Source: Amorphophallus konjac
Taxonomy: Eukaryota > Streptophyta > Magnoliopsida > Alismatales > Araceae
Direction of reading: 5' to 3'
Assembly: GCA_022559845.1 (NCBI GenBank)
Contig: CM040124.1
Location: forward strand, 72,749,491-72,813,490
DNA: 64,000 nt
Position numbers and translations under genes: made by a program
Notes under the pieces: generated by a model
Seen by the model: the letters and a program-made list of their open reading frames with translations, nothing else
What the model was told of the DNA's origin: nothing
The model's database searches: none
Part shown: positions 1 through 11,500 of the stretch, in pieces
Layout: each line of letters starts with the position of its first letter
Position numbering within the stretch: the stretch's first letter is position 1

Positions 1-2305
1 ATGAATAAGATGGGAAATGCGGAATATCTGGAGGTGCCGGAAGGCGGGGAAGATACGGGTTTGGAAACCCGGGAAGCAGGAGGTGCAAATGTGTGCAATG
101 GGATGGATGCGATGAATGCAGTAAATGCATGAATGCAATGAAATGCAAAGAATATGAAGAATGTGAAGGGTGAGAGGATGAGATCTTCCTTTTTACCCTT
201 AGAGTGGCCCATGAAGAAATTGTGATAGACAATAATGTGGATGGAGTTGAATAGAAGGTGAATAAAATAGTGGAAGGCCCTTTAGCACCAAGATAACCGC
301 CCCTCCATGGCAGTGAAAGTGTATAGCCAATTGGCCCAATGGATGAAGCTTCAATGGTAAGTGACAACTTCCTTGAAGAGTGAAAAGTAATAGTGTGAGA
401 GAGTTGAACAGTTGGGATAGGAAGCATTGTGTTGCCCAGGGGTTGTGGCGTATATGGAGTGTTGAATAGAATAGGCATTCGCCCCTTGTATGGAAGAAAA
501 GGTTCATGATTTGAAAGTTGGAACAAGGGGTGCCCTTCCCGGCCTTTGGGCACAAGCCTACATGGCATCAAAGCTTGACATTCTCTCTTAGTGAGCAGTG
601 GCGGCGACTTGGCCTCTTCGACCATTCTTGGCACAACAACCCAGATTGGCATTCGACAAATAAGTTCTTGCATCTTGAACATCATGGCCGCGGCCAAATC
701 TTTCTTTTCCGGCTCTTGATCATCTTCATCACAAGTACTTACAGAAGGACACCCGTTCCGAGTAGTAAAGGGGGGTGAAGCGGAGGCGGAAGGTTCCATA
801 GATGGTGGAGGTATAATGGAAGGTATTGGAGAAAGGGTGAGTGGAAATGGCGGTTCAAACACGTCGAGTTTCTCCCTTTACTCGGAAGCAGTCGGGGTTG
901 GCTCGAGTGCAAAAAAGGGGAGATCCTGCTCAGGATTAGTCATAGGTAAGGGTGAAAGGTTAAGTGGTGTTAAAGGTGTAATGGAAGGTTGAGGTGGTGG
1001 TAACGGGAGGTTAATTGGGGAAGGTTCAATGGTAGGTTCGGTGGAGGCCGATGATGTGGAGGCTACCAGCTTAACGGGTGGAGGTGTAATTAGTGGAGGT
1101 TTGGTGCGGAGAAAATGCCGAACGGGGCGAGCGGCGTTAGGAGTAGGAGACTTAAGATGCGTCGGCGTGGGTGATTAAAATATCGACCCATCATCGTAAC
1201 ACCAAGAGGTCTCGGAAATAGGGGTTGGATTAGGGACGGTGGCTTCGTCCTGAGCAGGGGGTTCATCAAATGACAGTGGAGGGAGAGGGAAACGAAGAAA
1301 ACTCGGAAGGGGTGCCTGTGGAGCTTCATCGTCATATGCCGCCTCGAATTCTTCAATTGCCGGTTCTTGCTTGCTTGAAATGCCAATGCCGCAGTCATCT
1401 CTCCTATTCTTCCATTCTTTCTCCATTTTTGTAATGTCATTCAGAGCAGCATGAAGGGGATTGATTGGAGTAGGAGGAGCGGCTCGTGGGCTCGTAACCC
1501 TCTTTAATCGTTCCTCCATTAAAATGACTTTATCAAGAAGAGTTTGTTGGAGGGGTGTGACTTGAGCAACCGAGGGTTGGCAAGGCCTTGAAGGAGAGGT
1601 GGCATAAAAATGCCGTGGAGGGGAATTAATGGGCCGACCCGTAGAAGAATCCGGATGGGCCGGATTGCAAGGAATAAATGGGCCTTGGGGCCGTGATGGA
1701 GGAGAAATAGAAGGAGGCGGATGTCGGACCACCCGAGTAGGAGGGTGAATAGGAGGAGATGGGTGATGGGCTGCCCGAGTAGCAATGTGAATAGAAGAGG
1801 GAAGTGGGTGATGGGCCACCCGAGTAGGATTGGAAGGAGGATGAGATGAATGAGATGCACCCTCAACAGCGGCCTTAAGGGCTTAAATTTGTTGAGGGGT
1901 GAGATGATCTAATGCATGCAAGATTTGGGAGACCTTCTCATTGTTAGGAGGAGACGGTCCCGTGGGAGTAGTGGCTCGCGATTGAAGCGAGGGACCATGA
2001 GATCGGACCTTGCCCATGGGTCGGGCAACACCATAAGAATGAGGATGTGGTCCCTTTAAAGAATTGTGGTGAGAATGATGTTGAACATGTTGAAATTGAG
2101 GAGTATAGGATGTGCTAGGTTGTGCATCCTCACAATTGAAATTAAACATGTTATTTTGTCTATCATGGTAAGCAATTATACAATCAAAGTTCAAGCAAAA
2201 TAGTTTGCAAAGAAGCACACAAGTTGGAATGGTTACCCTTGATTTTTTTTTGTTTGAACCTTGGTGAATTAAAGTGATTTTCAACAACAATTTGGAGTGA
2301 TTCAC
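1..2305 (-). pseudogene. Long proline-rich reading frame downstream of the T1 5' LTR (gag or Ogre-type ORF1 position)
   Basis: One minus-strand frame stays open from about 2305 to the left window edge (roughly 760 codons). I see only three in-frame stops, near 1880, 1175 and 878. The likely start is the Met near 2155 (MFNFNCEDAQPSTSY). The product is rich in Pro, Ser, Thr and His, with long runs of PP-containing peptide and a short helical stretch (LLDKVILMEERLKRV) in the middle. I see no capsid homology, zinc knuckle or protease motif. It is the first frame after the PBS. Family knowledge: Ogre/Tat elements can carry an ORF of unknown function (ORF1) before gag. Assigning this frame to ORF1 or to a degenerate gag N-terminus is inference. 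It could also be a non-autonomous element's private ORF. Confidence 0.5.
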
Positions 2306-3322
2306 ACAAGGGAGGAACCTAGTTTCAATATAAGTTCACTTCGATGTCAACTAGGACACTCTCTCACCGTATATAGGCCAACTAAACCCGGTACTTCAAG
2401 GGTACAACCTGTCCAGCGTCCGTGAGGGAATCCACGGGTGCGGGGACTTACAGAGGCTTGGTTTAGGAATTTTTAATCCAAAGAGACGGAATGCTCAATG
2501 GAGGGTCTTTCCTTCACCAAGAGGGTGTGTGGAATCCTAATGTAGAGAGAGGAGGTCTCCCAAACCAATGCAAATGGATGAATGCAGAGCAAAATATGCA
2601 GATCACACCAATATCATCAATCAATGTAAGGATCAACCCAATAAGCACATACAGCAACAGGAAGCAGGGATGTGTGAAAACACAGGAAAGAGACGCCCTG
2701 GTAACAGTCGCTATCAGCAAAATAGATGACGGGGTGACTGTCGTGAATCACTGTGGGAGCCCACAGGCAGTGAACAACGCGCCTTGGTGTGAGGCGCTAT
2801 AAGTGAAAAGGACGCCTCTGGCAAAGGGCGTCAAATGTAAACACGTGCCTTGATCTGAGGCGCTAAGCAATAAAAGACACCCTGGGGAAGGGCGTGAATT
2901 CACAGGCAGCGTAATAAAAGCAGGAGGTATGATGGAAGACGTCCTATCAGAAGGCGTTAAACAGAAATAAGACGCCCTGGATGAGGGCGTTAAAATAAAA
3001 CGCGCCTCTGTCTGAGGCGTTAATTCCCTCTGTCTCCAGAAAAACTCCACGGCCGGAAGTCTCAAACAGTGATAAAAAGAAGATACTCACAGTCACAACA
3101 TAATCATGGCAATCAACAAATATATGAATTAAGATTTTAGCATGCTCATCATCAAAAAAATTTTTTGGATAAGTGGAATTTCTAAAAGAAACCTATCAAA
3201 CTAACAGATCACATAGGGAGAGTGCTACGTGGAGCACAAAAGGAGGTGCACCGTGGGTGCAAAAGGAGATGGCACACGTGGGTGCCCAAGGGAAAGGGTA
3301 ATCAAAAGAAAAACAAAAAGGG
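2306..3322 (-). other. T1 untranslated leader between PBS and first reading frame
   Basis: No supported gene. Read on the minus strand this is the internal leader of T1, between the primer-binding site and the proline-rich frame. It holds a cluster of about eight short dyad units at 2690-3030, of the same kind as those in the T1 LTR. The rest has no recognisable domain. Confidence 0.5.
2690..3030. repeat. Cluster of ACGCC/GGCGT dyad units in the T1 leader
   Basis: About eight 20-24 bp units of the form ACGCC, 8-10 nt spacer, GGCGT or GGCGTTAA. A clear example is 2971-2990 (GACGCC arm, GGGCGT arm). Arms are self-complementary, so each unit can form a small hairpin. Units are separated by 15-40 bp of unrelated AT-rich sequence, so this is not a plain tandem array. 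Confidence 0.7.
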
Positions 3323-3340
3323 GTCCCACCGTGATCGCCA
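3323..3340 (-). promoter_or_regulatory. Primer-binding site of T1
   Basis: On the minus strand this reads TGGCGATCACGGTGGGAC, three bases after the LTR end. It begins with the TGG that pairs with a tRNA 3' CCA and resembles PBS sequences of Tat/Ogre elements. It differs from the PBS shared by T2 and T3, so T1 is a different family. Confidence 0.75.
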
Positions 3341-4090
3341 ATTTGTAGATTCCTAAGAGAAAATCCACTCAAGGAATAAATATAACTAAAAGAAAAGAAA
3401 GCATATTAAGCATAAAATGTGTGTGGAGCATGGATGAAGCACGAGGTGCTAAGAGGATTTGTGATTGCCAGAGACGCGAGGGCCTCAAAAGGATATAAAC
3501 AATGATAATAAAGGGAGGGATCGCAAAAATACCTTGGAAGCGCGGGGGATTTGTGAGTGCTCCTTTCTCTTCCGATCGGACGGCCGATGAAGAGAGTTCT
3601 TCTTGATGATTACCCTTGTAAAATTAACAAACACCCATAAAAAAAAAGATTGAATTAGAAACAAGGTGAGTGTAGCATCAAATTCATGATAAAAATAGAC
3701 ATGAAAGCATGTGTAAGAACACACCTTATTGGGTGTTGGCCCTTAAACCCCTATGCAAAGGGTAGGGATGTATGATGATGAATGCAAAATATATGAAGGA
3801 GGGTGCAAGTGTTGCACTATGGAAGCCTCAACGTGGTTGAGAAGAGAGATTAACAGAAGATGGAGAGAAAAGAAAACTATGATGCATGAACTAATGCAGA
3901 TGAAAACAAAGATAATAAAGAGAAGGGGACAGAGGAGCCTTTGGCTTTGATGTTCGTTTGGGAGGAAGCCTCAATGGGGAAGAAGCAATGCAGCACAGAG
4001 AACTTCCTCCTTCGGCCAGAAGCAACAGCAGCAACCCTGCGTAAAAAAAGAAAAAAAGAAAGAAATCCCTTAAACAGAGCCGCAGGAGCT

Positions 4091-4100
4091 CTATATATAG
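4091..4100 (-). promoter_or_regulatory. Likely TATA box of the T1 LTR
   Basis: CTATATATAG in a GC-richer context, in the LTR about 750 bp before its end on the sense (minus) strand. It is the best TATA match in this LTR. Confidence 0.5.
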
Positions 4101-4227
4101 GGCTCAACAAGGATTCGGGAAGATAAGAAAGGGCAAGATCCTTTCACGGCAAGGACTCCAGTTCCCAATTGAGGAAGATGACCAAACAGAGAAGGGAACT
4201 CTCTAGGGAAAGCTGCATTCGAGCAGG

Positions 4228-4862
4228 ACACGAAGGTGAAAGACGACCTAGATAAGGGTGTCAATTCAAAAATTGATGACCTACCATAGGGCGTTAATTA
4301 AAAACGCGACCGGGACAAGGGCGTCACTTCTTGGATCATTTTTAGAAATAAAACATTCTTTTATTTGAAAATTGTGAAAGGCGCCTGACAGAAAGGCGTT
4401 ATTAAAAACACACCCCAAAGAAGGGCGTTAATTTAAAATATTCAAAACTGGGTCATTTTTCATTTCTCAATATTATTTTCTCATTTTTTAGGTGGAGGTG
4501 CATCACACTGTGCTGATTTCAATGACTATTTTTGCGTATTTTTCTGACACCAGGAAGGCCACCAAATCACCTCTCAAAGGGGGTTGAAAATAATATTAAA
4601 AAAATTAATTTGAAAAGTGACGCCCTCACCAATGTCGTGAATTCCACTTTTTATTCATTTTTATTTTATTTAAAATAAGAATAACGTCCCACTCTAGGTC
4701 GTTAATTCTAAAAAAATCCGAAAAATGCCCGAAAAAATTCAGAAAAATAGGAATTTGAGTGCAATTGACGCCTGATGAAAGTGGCGTCAATTTTCTTTTA
4801 TTTTCTTTTAATTTTCCTAAAAATGAAATGACGCCCTTCTTCAAGTCGTTAATTCGGGAAAA
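4228..4862. repeat. Cluster of GACGCC/GGCGTTAATT dyad units in the T1 LTR
   Basis: About nine units of the form GACG(C)CC, roughly 10 nt, GGCGTTAATT, near 4236, 4270, 4300, 4380, 4412, 4618, 4684, 4766 and 4830. Both arms contain CpG. It is the same motif as at 2690-3030 in the leader. Confidence 0.7.
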
Positions 4863-5040
4863 TTCATAAAAATAGAGAAAAATATCCAAAAAATCCAGAA
4901 AAATCCAGGAAAATAGAAAAAAATTAGAAAAGGGAGAAAAAAGGGAGAAATCAAAAAAAGTGAGAAAAACCACTCCAACAAAGTTAATTTGAGGGTCAAA
5001 TTGGGACATTACAAGATAATATGAGATGTACTCACAGTAA

Positions 5041-5862
5041 CGTCAATTTTGGCGTGTCTACACTTCTAAGGAAGTTTGCAAGTACTGTAGCAAAGCCGGC
5101 CATAAGACTGAGAAACACTACCAGAAAAAGTGGGATTACAGATGGAATTTTCAGACGGAAATTTCAGACGGAAATTTCCGTCTGAAATTTGTGACGGATT
5201 ATTTTCCGTCAAAAATCCTGTCTGAAATATGCAAGTACACACCGAATTTCAGACGAAAATTTGTGACGGAAAATATTCCGTCACAAATTTCAGACGGAAT
5301 TTGTGACGAAATTATTAAACTGTCAGAAATTTATAACCAAGAATTTATGACGGCCACATTTGTGACGGAATCCGTCTGACAATCCGTCACAAATGTGTCT
5401 TCTCACGGATTTTAAGACGGAAATTAATCCGTCACAAAATTTTTGCGCCCCAAATCCGTCGCAAATGTGCCTTTGCGACGGAATGGGGCGCAATAAATTT
5501 TGTGACGGACTAATTTCCGTCTAAAAATCCGTGAGAAGACACATTTGTGACGGATTGTCAGACGGATTCCGTCACAAATGTGGTCGTCACAAATTCTTGG
5601 TTACAAATTTCTGATAGTTTAATAATTCCGTCACAAATTCCGTCTAAAATTTGTACAAATTTCCGTCTGAAATTCGGTGTGTACTTGCATATTTCAGACG
5701 AGATTTCCGACGGAAAATAATCCGTCACAAATTTCAGACGGAAATTTCCGTCTGAAATTTCCGTCTGTAATCCCGCTTTTTCTAGTAGTGAAATGCTGGA
5801 GGAAGCTAGGAGCTTGTCTCCAATGTGGAAGCCGAGAACATTGAATCCATGCTTGCCCATTC
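5041..5862 (+). pseudogene. Element A gag zinc-knuckle region, split by the CACTA insertion
   Basis: The frame at 5077-5115 encodes the start of a CCHC knuckle (CKYCSKAGHKTE). It resumes after the transposon at 5791 with the final Cys and a second partial knuckle (CLQCGSREH). A TGA follows that second His, so knuckle two is broken. Element C has the same pair of knuckles at 48558-48660, which fixes the frame and shows the 675-bp block is an insertion. Two stops (5017, 5038) lie upstream in this frame, and the capsid region is not visible. Confidence 0.75.
5116..5790. mobile_element. Foldback non-autonomous CACTA (CMC/En-Spm) element
   Basis: The left end is CACTACCAGAAAAAG and the right end is the complement of CACTACTAGAAAAAG. 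AAA directly flanks both sides (5113-5115 and 5791-5793), matching the 3-bp target duplication expected for CACTA elements. The two halves are near-complete inverted copies of about 325 bp meeting near 5455-5470, full of TTTGTGACGG and CAGACGGAAATT sub-repeats. There is no transposase. A transcript would fold into one long hairpin. Confidence 0.9.
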
Positions 5863-6831
5863 ATGAATGAGCAAGCCACTAAAGAAGAGAAGCGTCCGGT
5901 GAAGAAGCAAGTCCCTCTGCAAGCTCTCCAAGAGACCGAACCAACAGAAGGTGGAATTGTGGAAGGTACCCTAACTATTTGCTCTAAGACGGCTAAAGTT
6001 TTATTTGATACCGGAGTAACTCATTCATTTATTTCAAAGAAATTTGCTGCTGAATATTCTAAAGAACCCGAATGGTTAGATTTAGTCATATCTAAACCTC
6101 TCAGAAACAAGTCCGATATCATACATCACTACCCAAATTGTGAGGTTATGGTTAAAGGAAACAATTTACCTGCCGACCTGATATGCCTTGATATGAAGGG
6201 GTATGATGTCATACTAGGTACTGACTGGTTATCCACATATCAAGCAACTGTAGATTGTCGAAATGGCAAGATAACTTTTGTGGATTACCTAGAGTTAGTT
6301 TACACTGGCCCTCGGAATAAATCCCCTCTTGTATCAGCTCTCCGAGCTAGTAAACTTATAAGTAAGGGATGTGTGGCTTTCATAGCATTTGTGACTGCCA
6401 CGGAAGTCAAGGAGACTAAACTTGAAGACATCCGTGTAATTCAGGATTTCCTCGATGTTTTTCTAGAAGACTTGCCTGGCTTACCCCCGGAAAGGGAAGT
6501 GTCGTTCACAATCAACCTCGTCCCTGGTGCTGGTCCTGTTTCTAAGGCATCTTATAGAATGTCCCCCGCTGAGCTCAAGGAGCTAAAGGAGCAGCTGATG
6601 GAGTTATTAAATAAGGGTTTCATTAGGCCAAGTACTTCCCCATGGGGATCACCTGTGCTATTCGTCAAAAAGAAGGACGGATCAATGAGACTATGCATTG
6701 ATTATCGGCAGCTAAATCACCTTACAATCAAGAACAAGTACCCACTATCGAGGATTGAAGAGCTGTTCGATCAACTATCTGGAGCTACATATTTCTCCAA
6801 AATTGATCTTCATTCTGGTTACCACCATTAA
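5863..6831 (+). pseudogene. pol: Element A protease and N-terminal half of reverse transcriptase
   Basis: A 322-residue open stretch. A retropepsin-like aspartic protease comes first: [12 protein letters not shown], with the catalytic DTG near residues 49-51 (Val replaces the common Ala after it), then the [11 protein letters not shown] flap and C-terminal motif. A linker leads to RT from about residue 200, with [33 protein letters not shown] and the first catalytic-Asp motif KIDLHSGY. The frame ends in TAA at 6829, where relatives have Gln. No stop separates protease from RT, as expected for a Gag-Pol polyprotein. The Met at 5863 is only the first after an upstream stop; the real polyprotein began in gag. 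Confidence 0.88.
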
Positions 6832-7812
6832 AAAATCAAAGAAGAAGACATTCACAAAACTACGTTCTGAAGCAGGTATGGGCATTACGAATTTACTGTT
6901 ATACCTTTCGGACTAACAAATGCCCCCACAGCTTTCATGCAGTTAATGAACAACATCTTCAGGCCCTACTTAGACCAATTTATTACGGTCTTTATTGATG
7001 ATAATTTGATCTATTCGAAGACAGAAGCAGATCATGAAGTACATCTTGAGAAGGCATTGCAAATATTGAGAGAAAACAAATTATATGCCAAACTTAGCAA
7101 ATGCTAGTTCTGGCTCGAGGAAGTATCCTTCTTAGGCCATGTAGTCTTGAAGGATGGAATTTTCGTTGACCCTTCAAAAGTCGAAGCTGTGAAGAATTGG
7201 AAACAACCAACAAATGCAATGGAGATTCGAAGTTTCTAGGGTCTAACTAGTTACTACCGGTGTTTCATCAAGGACTTCTCAAAGATTGATGTTCCTCTTA
7301 CAAGATTAACTCGCAATGAAGTGCCTTATGAGTGGAATGAAGACTGTGAAAAGAGTTTCCAAGCTTTGAAGGATCTCTTGACCACTGCTCCAGTCTTATC
7401 ATTACCAATTGAAGGAGAGAAGTACGAGGTATATACCGATGCTTCTGGTATTGGCCTCGAGTGTGTATTGATGCAAAATGGAAGAGTCATTGCATACTTC
7501 TCCCGGCACCTGAAGAAGCACAAAGAAAACTACACGGTGCATGACTTAGAGCTGGCCGCGATGGTATTTGTCTTGAAGATCTGGAGACACTATCTCTACG
7601 GAGAATGATTCACTGTATACTCCGATCACAAGAGCCTCAAGTATTTATTCTCCTAAAAGAAGCTAAACATGCGGCAAAGGCGATGGCTTGAATATCTCAA
7701 GGATTTTGACTTCACTATACAATACCATCCTAGTAAAGGTAATTCCGTAGCTGATGCCCTTAGTCGAAAGCTGAGAGCAGTATTGGCCTATTGTATGATT
7801 CAAGAATGAAAG
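6832..7812 (+). pseudogene. pol: Element A C-terminal RT and RNase H
   Basis: This continues the same polyprotein. RT palm residues are visible as FIDDNLIYS near 6990 (relatives have FIDDILIYS), followed by the thumb region SFLGHVV. RNase H follows at 7321-7800: [17 protein letters not shown] and YSDHKSLKYL carry the expected acidic residues, then [23 protein letters not shown]. Stops interrupt at about 6867, 7105, 7237, 7606, 7654 and 7807. Several sit where relatives have Gln, Arg or Leu. The copy cannot make an active enzyme. Confidence 0.85.
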
Positions 7813-8700
7813 TTGCTGGAGAAATTCTCTGAGCTTAATATCAGTACAGATGAGATGAATGGGTGTATTATTCTATCCCATGTGAGTCTACATCCAGATT
7901 TGCTACCCGAAATTAAGAAGCTGCAAGAAGATGATCCCGCACTGGTGGAAATAAAGGACAAGCTGGACGAGAGACTCGATTTCAAGCTAGCACCCGATGG
8001 TAGATTTCTATTCTATGAACGGACATATGTACCTGACTATCCCAAATTGAAGAATAAGGTGCTTGAAGAAGCTCATCGATCGAGGTACATGATTCACCCT
8101 ACAGCTACTAAGATGTACCAAGACTTGAAAAGAACTTTCTGGTGGCCTAATATGAAAAGGGAGGTAGCGGAGTTCGTATCTCGCTGCATGACTTGCCAAC
8201 AAGTGAAGGCGGAACATCAAAAACCTGTTGGAAAACTGCATCCACTAGATATTCCCAAGTGTAAGTGGGAAGACATCGGCATGGACTTTATCGTGGGTTT
8301 GCCCAAATCTAGGGGCGAACATGATGGAATATGGGTAGTCATCGACCATCTAACTAAATCAGCTCATTTCTTGCCTATTAAGAGTCGATGGTCAGTTGAT
8401 GTCCTTGCTGCTTTGTATATCAAAGAGATGATCAGATTGCATGGAGTCCCTGTGTCGATCGTATCTGACCAAGACCCACGCTTTTCCTCTCATTTCTGGA
8501 AGAGTCTACAACACTCTATGAGGATGAAACTCAACTTCAACACTACTTTCCATCCCCAGACAGATGGATAGACTGAAAGGACAAATCAAGTTGTTGAGGA
8601 TATGTGAAGGGCATGTATTATAGACTTTGGCGGATACTGGCATGACCACTTACCCCTGGCAGAATTCACATATAATAACAGCTATCAAGCCAGTATCCAA
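7813..8700 (+). pseudogene. pol: Element A integrase: zinc domain and catalytic core
   Basis: An HHCC zinc domain is seen around EEAHRSRYMIHP and RCMTCQQVK. The DDE core follows: GMDFIVGLP (first Asp), VSDQDPRFSS (second Asp) and TERTNQVVEDM (Glu). A TAG at about 8569 breaks the QTDGQ position just before the Glu motif, and a TGA follows at about 8604. The order RT, RNase H, integrase is the Ty3/gypsy order; copia elements place integrase before RT. Confidence 0.87.
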
Positions 8701-9318
8701 ATGGCACCATTCGAGGCACTTTATGGCAGGAGTTGGCGATCTCCAATATGCTTGGATGAAGTCGGTGAGAAACAAATTCTAGGCCCAGATATGGTGAGAG
8801 ATTCAACTAAGAAGATACACCTCATCCGAGAAAGGCTAAAGATAGCACAGTCCAAGCAAAAATCTTATGCTGACAACAGGAGTAGAGATCTTGAATTTCA
8901 AGTTGGAGACCATGTTTTTCTCAAGGTATCTCCCGGCCGAGGTATTAGAAGATTCGGTGTTAAGGGCAAGCTTACACCGAGGTTTATTGGTCCATTTGAA
9001 GTGTTGGAAAGAGTGGGCAAGGTGGCTTACCACATTGCCTTGCCTCCACAACTATCAGAAGTGCACAATGTATTCCATATTTCTATGCTGAAGAAGTACG
9101 TGCACGATCCTTTCTATGTCATTGACTACACTGATTTAGTGATACAAAAGGACTTGACCTATGAGCAAAAGACAATGAAGATCCTCGACCGAGAAGTCAG
9201 AGTTTTAAGGAACAAAACGATCCCTATGGTGAAAATCCAATGGAATCGATGCTTAGAGCACGAAGCTACATGGGAAACCGAAAAGTCAATGAGAATGAGA
9301 TTTCCAGAACTATTCTAG
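8701..9318 (+). pseudogene. pol: Element A integrase C-terminus with chromodomain-like tail
   Basis: An open stretch of 205 residues. It contains the GPY/F module (GKLTPRFIGPFEVLERVG, then VHNVFHISMLKKY) followed by a tail ending in VKIQWN, HEATWETE and FPELF. That tail is the chromodomain form of Tekay/Del chromoviruses, thought to steer integration toward heterochromatin (established for chromoviruses in general). The TAG at 9316 is at the expected end of the polyprotein, about 80 bp before the LTR. Confidence 0.87.
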
Positions 9319-9386
9319 TCTGTAAGTACTTCTCACCCTTCCATGTCTCCATATATGCAATTCAATTTGGGGACCAAATTCTTTTA

Positions 9387-9398
9387 AGTGGGGGAGGG
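9387..9398 (+). promoter_or_regulatory. Polypurine tract of element A
   Basis: AGTGGGGGAGGG directly before the TG of the 3' LTR. It is the standard plus-strand primer site of LTR retrotransposons. Element C has the matching tract at 52181-52194. Confidence 0.85.
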
Positions 9399-9599
9399 TG
9401 TAGCACCCCGGATAAAAATGATAAAGAAATAGACCTTTTCCCAAGTAAATAAAAACCTTAAATAACTCTACAAGAAGGGCCAACACCCACAGTATGCATA
9501 TAGATATACATATCTCTCTTAAGACCCCACCAACTAACCAATTATATTTATGTATATATATATATACATTTGACTTAAACACTCAACCAGCACGAAGAG

Positions 9600-11500
9600 G
9601 TAAATAGCGCCCCTGACCAGGGCGCTATTCACTGAAGAGCGCCCCTGACCAGGGTGCCATTCACACTAACTTTTTTAAAAATATATATATAAACATGGCC
9701 CCAAGATATAGCGTCACATGCATGGGCGCTATTCACTTGAAGAGAGACTGCATGGGAGGGCGCCATTTCCCTCAGGGCTGTATCTGCTATTCTTCTAGAA
9801 GGGCGCTGACACAATGACAAGAAGTTTTCATGGGCAACGTACCCTTTTGCCTGACAACTGATTGAAGCACTAATTACCTCTTGTTTCTCTGGCAATGGAC
9901 CCTTATGTTTTCTTTCTTTTCCTATAACTATTTCCCATCTAATGTGAGATAGAGAATGCCGTCATTCTGCTACTCAGCAGAAGAGAATCTCTGCTGCTGA
10001 AGCGTTGCAGAAGGGAAAGTGAAGGCTGGTTTTCTTATTCTTTCCCCTACGTATCTCGATATTCACGTCAAAAGAGGTAGGTGTTCTCAAGATCTGGCCT
10101 AACTAATAGTTAGTATATGGTAACATGCATGAGTAGGATTAGCTTACGTATTACCTGGACGTCATGCATGTGTTCAGCCATTCTAATTCCTGTAAAAAAA
10201 TTTCTCCGTGTTTAAGAAAATTCATATCTATGAAATTAAACCCAATAAAATTTTACATAAGCATGACCTTGCAATCCTACTATTTTTCCCTATCTATCTA
10301 TGCCTCTACTTCTTGATTCTGTGAACACTTTACAAATCATGAATAGTGATGTGAATAATTAATAGTCACCATGTTCAGAAATTTATATTTATGAAACCAA
10401 ATCATGAAACTCCAGCATGAGCATGACTTTGAAATCCCCAGATTTTTCTCTATCTAACCATGTCCTCATTTCCGGATTTTGTGAAATTTAGCCTCATGAA
10501 CAGTGTTTTGTGTCTCGTGGAACACCCAGGGGAAAGGGCGCCCCTGACAAGGGCACCATTCAATAGGGTGCCCCTGGCCAGGGCGCCATTTCACAATGGG
10601 GCGCCCTTGACCAGGGCACCATTTCCCCTGTGCTGAGAACACCCCCACCCGATTAGTACATAGCCTGTTAAACATGTTACCCGTTAACCTGTTAATTACA
10701 TACCTTGTTAAGCCTATTAAATCATGTAGCCTGTTAAACTTGTTGATTTCATAGCCTGGTAATTACATATCCTGTCAAACATTATTAATTACATAGCGAT
10801 CGTTAAGCCTTGTTAATTATATAGCCTGTTAAACCTGTTCAATTACATAACATGTTAGCTTGTTATCCTGTTAAATACACAACATGTTAAACTTGTTATT
10901 TGTTACCTAGCCTTTCTCAATAGAGACCCTCTGAGAGGGCGCCCTATTCTAAAATGGAGGCACCCTAAGGGACGCCATTTCCTCTGTGACCAGAAGCTCT
11001 GCAAACCACAATTCCAGGACCAAAACCCTGAACCATGTATGTAAACCTACTTCTGAAAACCTGGAAATTTTCGTTACTGAGAAACCTTGTAATTCCATTT
11101 CTGAAAAGCCTGGAAAAGACCCTTACAGAAACTTTGTAAACCCAAGTTTGCAACCTGGAGAAACCATTTCCAAAAACCCTGAAAGCCATTACTAAAGGCT
11201 TCTAAAAACCTAGTTGTGAAAAGCATTTATGGAAAACCCAGCTTCTGGAACCCTGAACCCAGCACCAGGGATACATCGCCCCTGACCAGGGCGCCATTTC
11301 AATAGGGCGCCCTGGACCAGGGCGCCATTTCCCTGAGCCATTCGTGTGACCAAGAAACCCCTGAACCATGTACTAAAACCCAGTAAACTCACTACTGAAA
11401 ACATGGAAATTTTCATTACAAAAACCATGTAAACTCAAGTTAGAAAACCCAAAAATTTCCCATTCCTAGAAAAGGAGACACCCTGCAGGGCGCCATTTCC
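9600..11500. repeat. GGCGCC palindrome units in the element A LTR
   Basis: Units of the form GGCGCCC CTGACCAGG GGCGCCATTT lie near 9605, 9640, 10535, 10565, 10598, 10940, 11275, 11306 and 11485. The unit at 11306-11326 is a perfect 21-bp palindrome with 10-bp arms GGCGCCCTGG and CCAGGGCGCC around one A. Others carry one to three changes. The copies are dispersed in otherwise unrelated LTR sequence. Confidence 0.75.
10640..10910. repeat. Degenerate short tandem array in the element A LTR
   Basis: Repeats of roughly 25-35 bp built on TAGCCTGTTAAACCTGTTAATTACA, about eight diverged copies. There is no coding signal. Confidence 0.55.

Larger units (their letters stand above)
3344..5013 (-). mobile_element. 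5' LTR of T1 (Tat/Ogre-like Ty3/gypsy)
   Basis: On the minus strand the LTR begins TGTAATGTCCC at 5013 and ends ATCTACA at 3344, giving TG...CA ends and about 1,670 bp, with the PBS directly after it. It contains a TATA box (4091-4100) and about nine dyad units (4228-4862). Its upstream flank, starting at 5014, is element A sequence, which suggests that T1 inserted into element A. The partner LTR and the second target-site copy lie off the left edge, so the boundaries rest on the TG/CA ends and the PBS. Confidence 0.75.

Noticed and set aside
5191..5860. Small ORFs on both strands (60-100 residues) with similar sequences
   Set aside because: They are the two inverted arms of the CACTA foldback element read in opposite directions.
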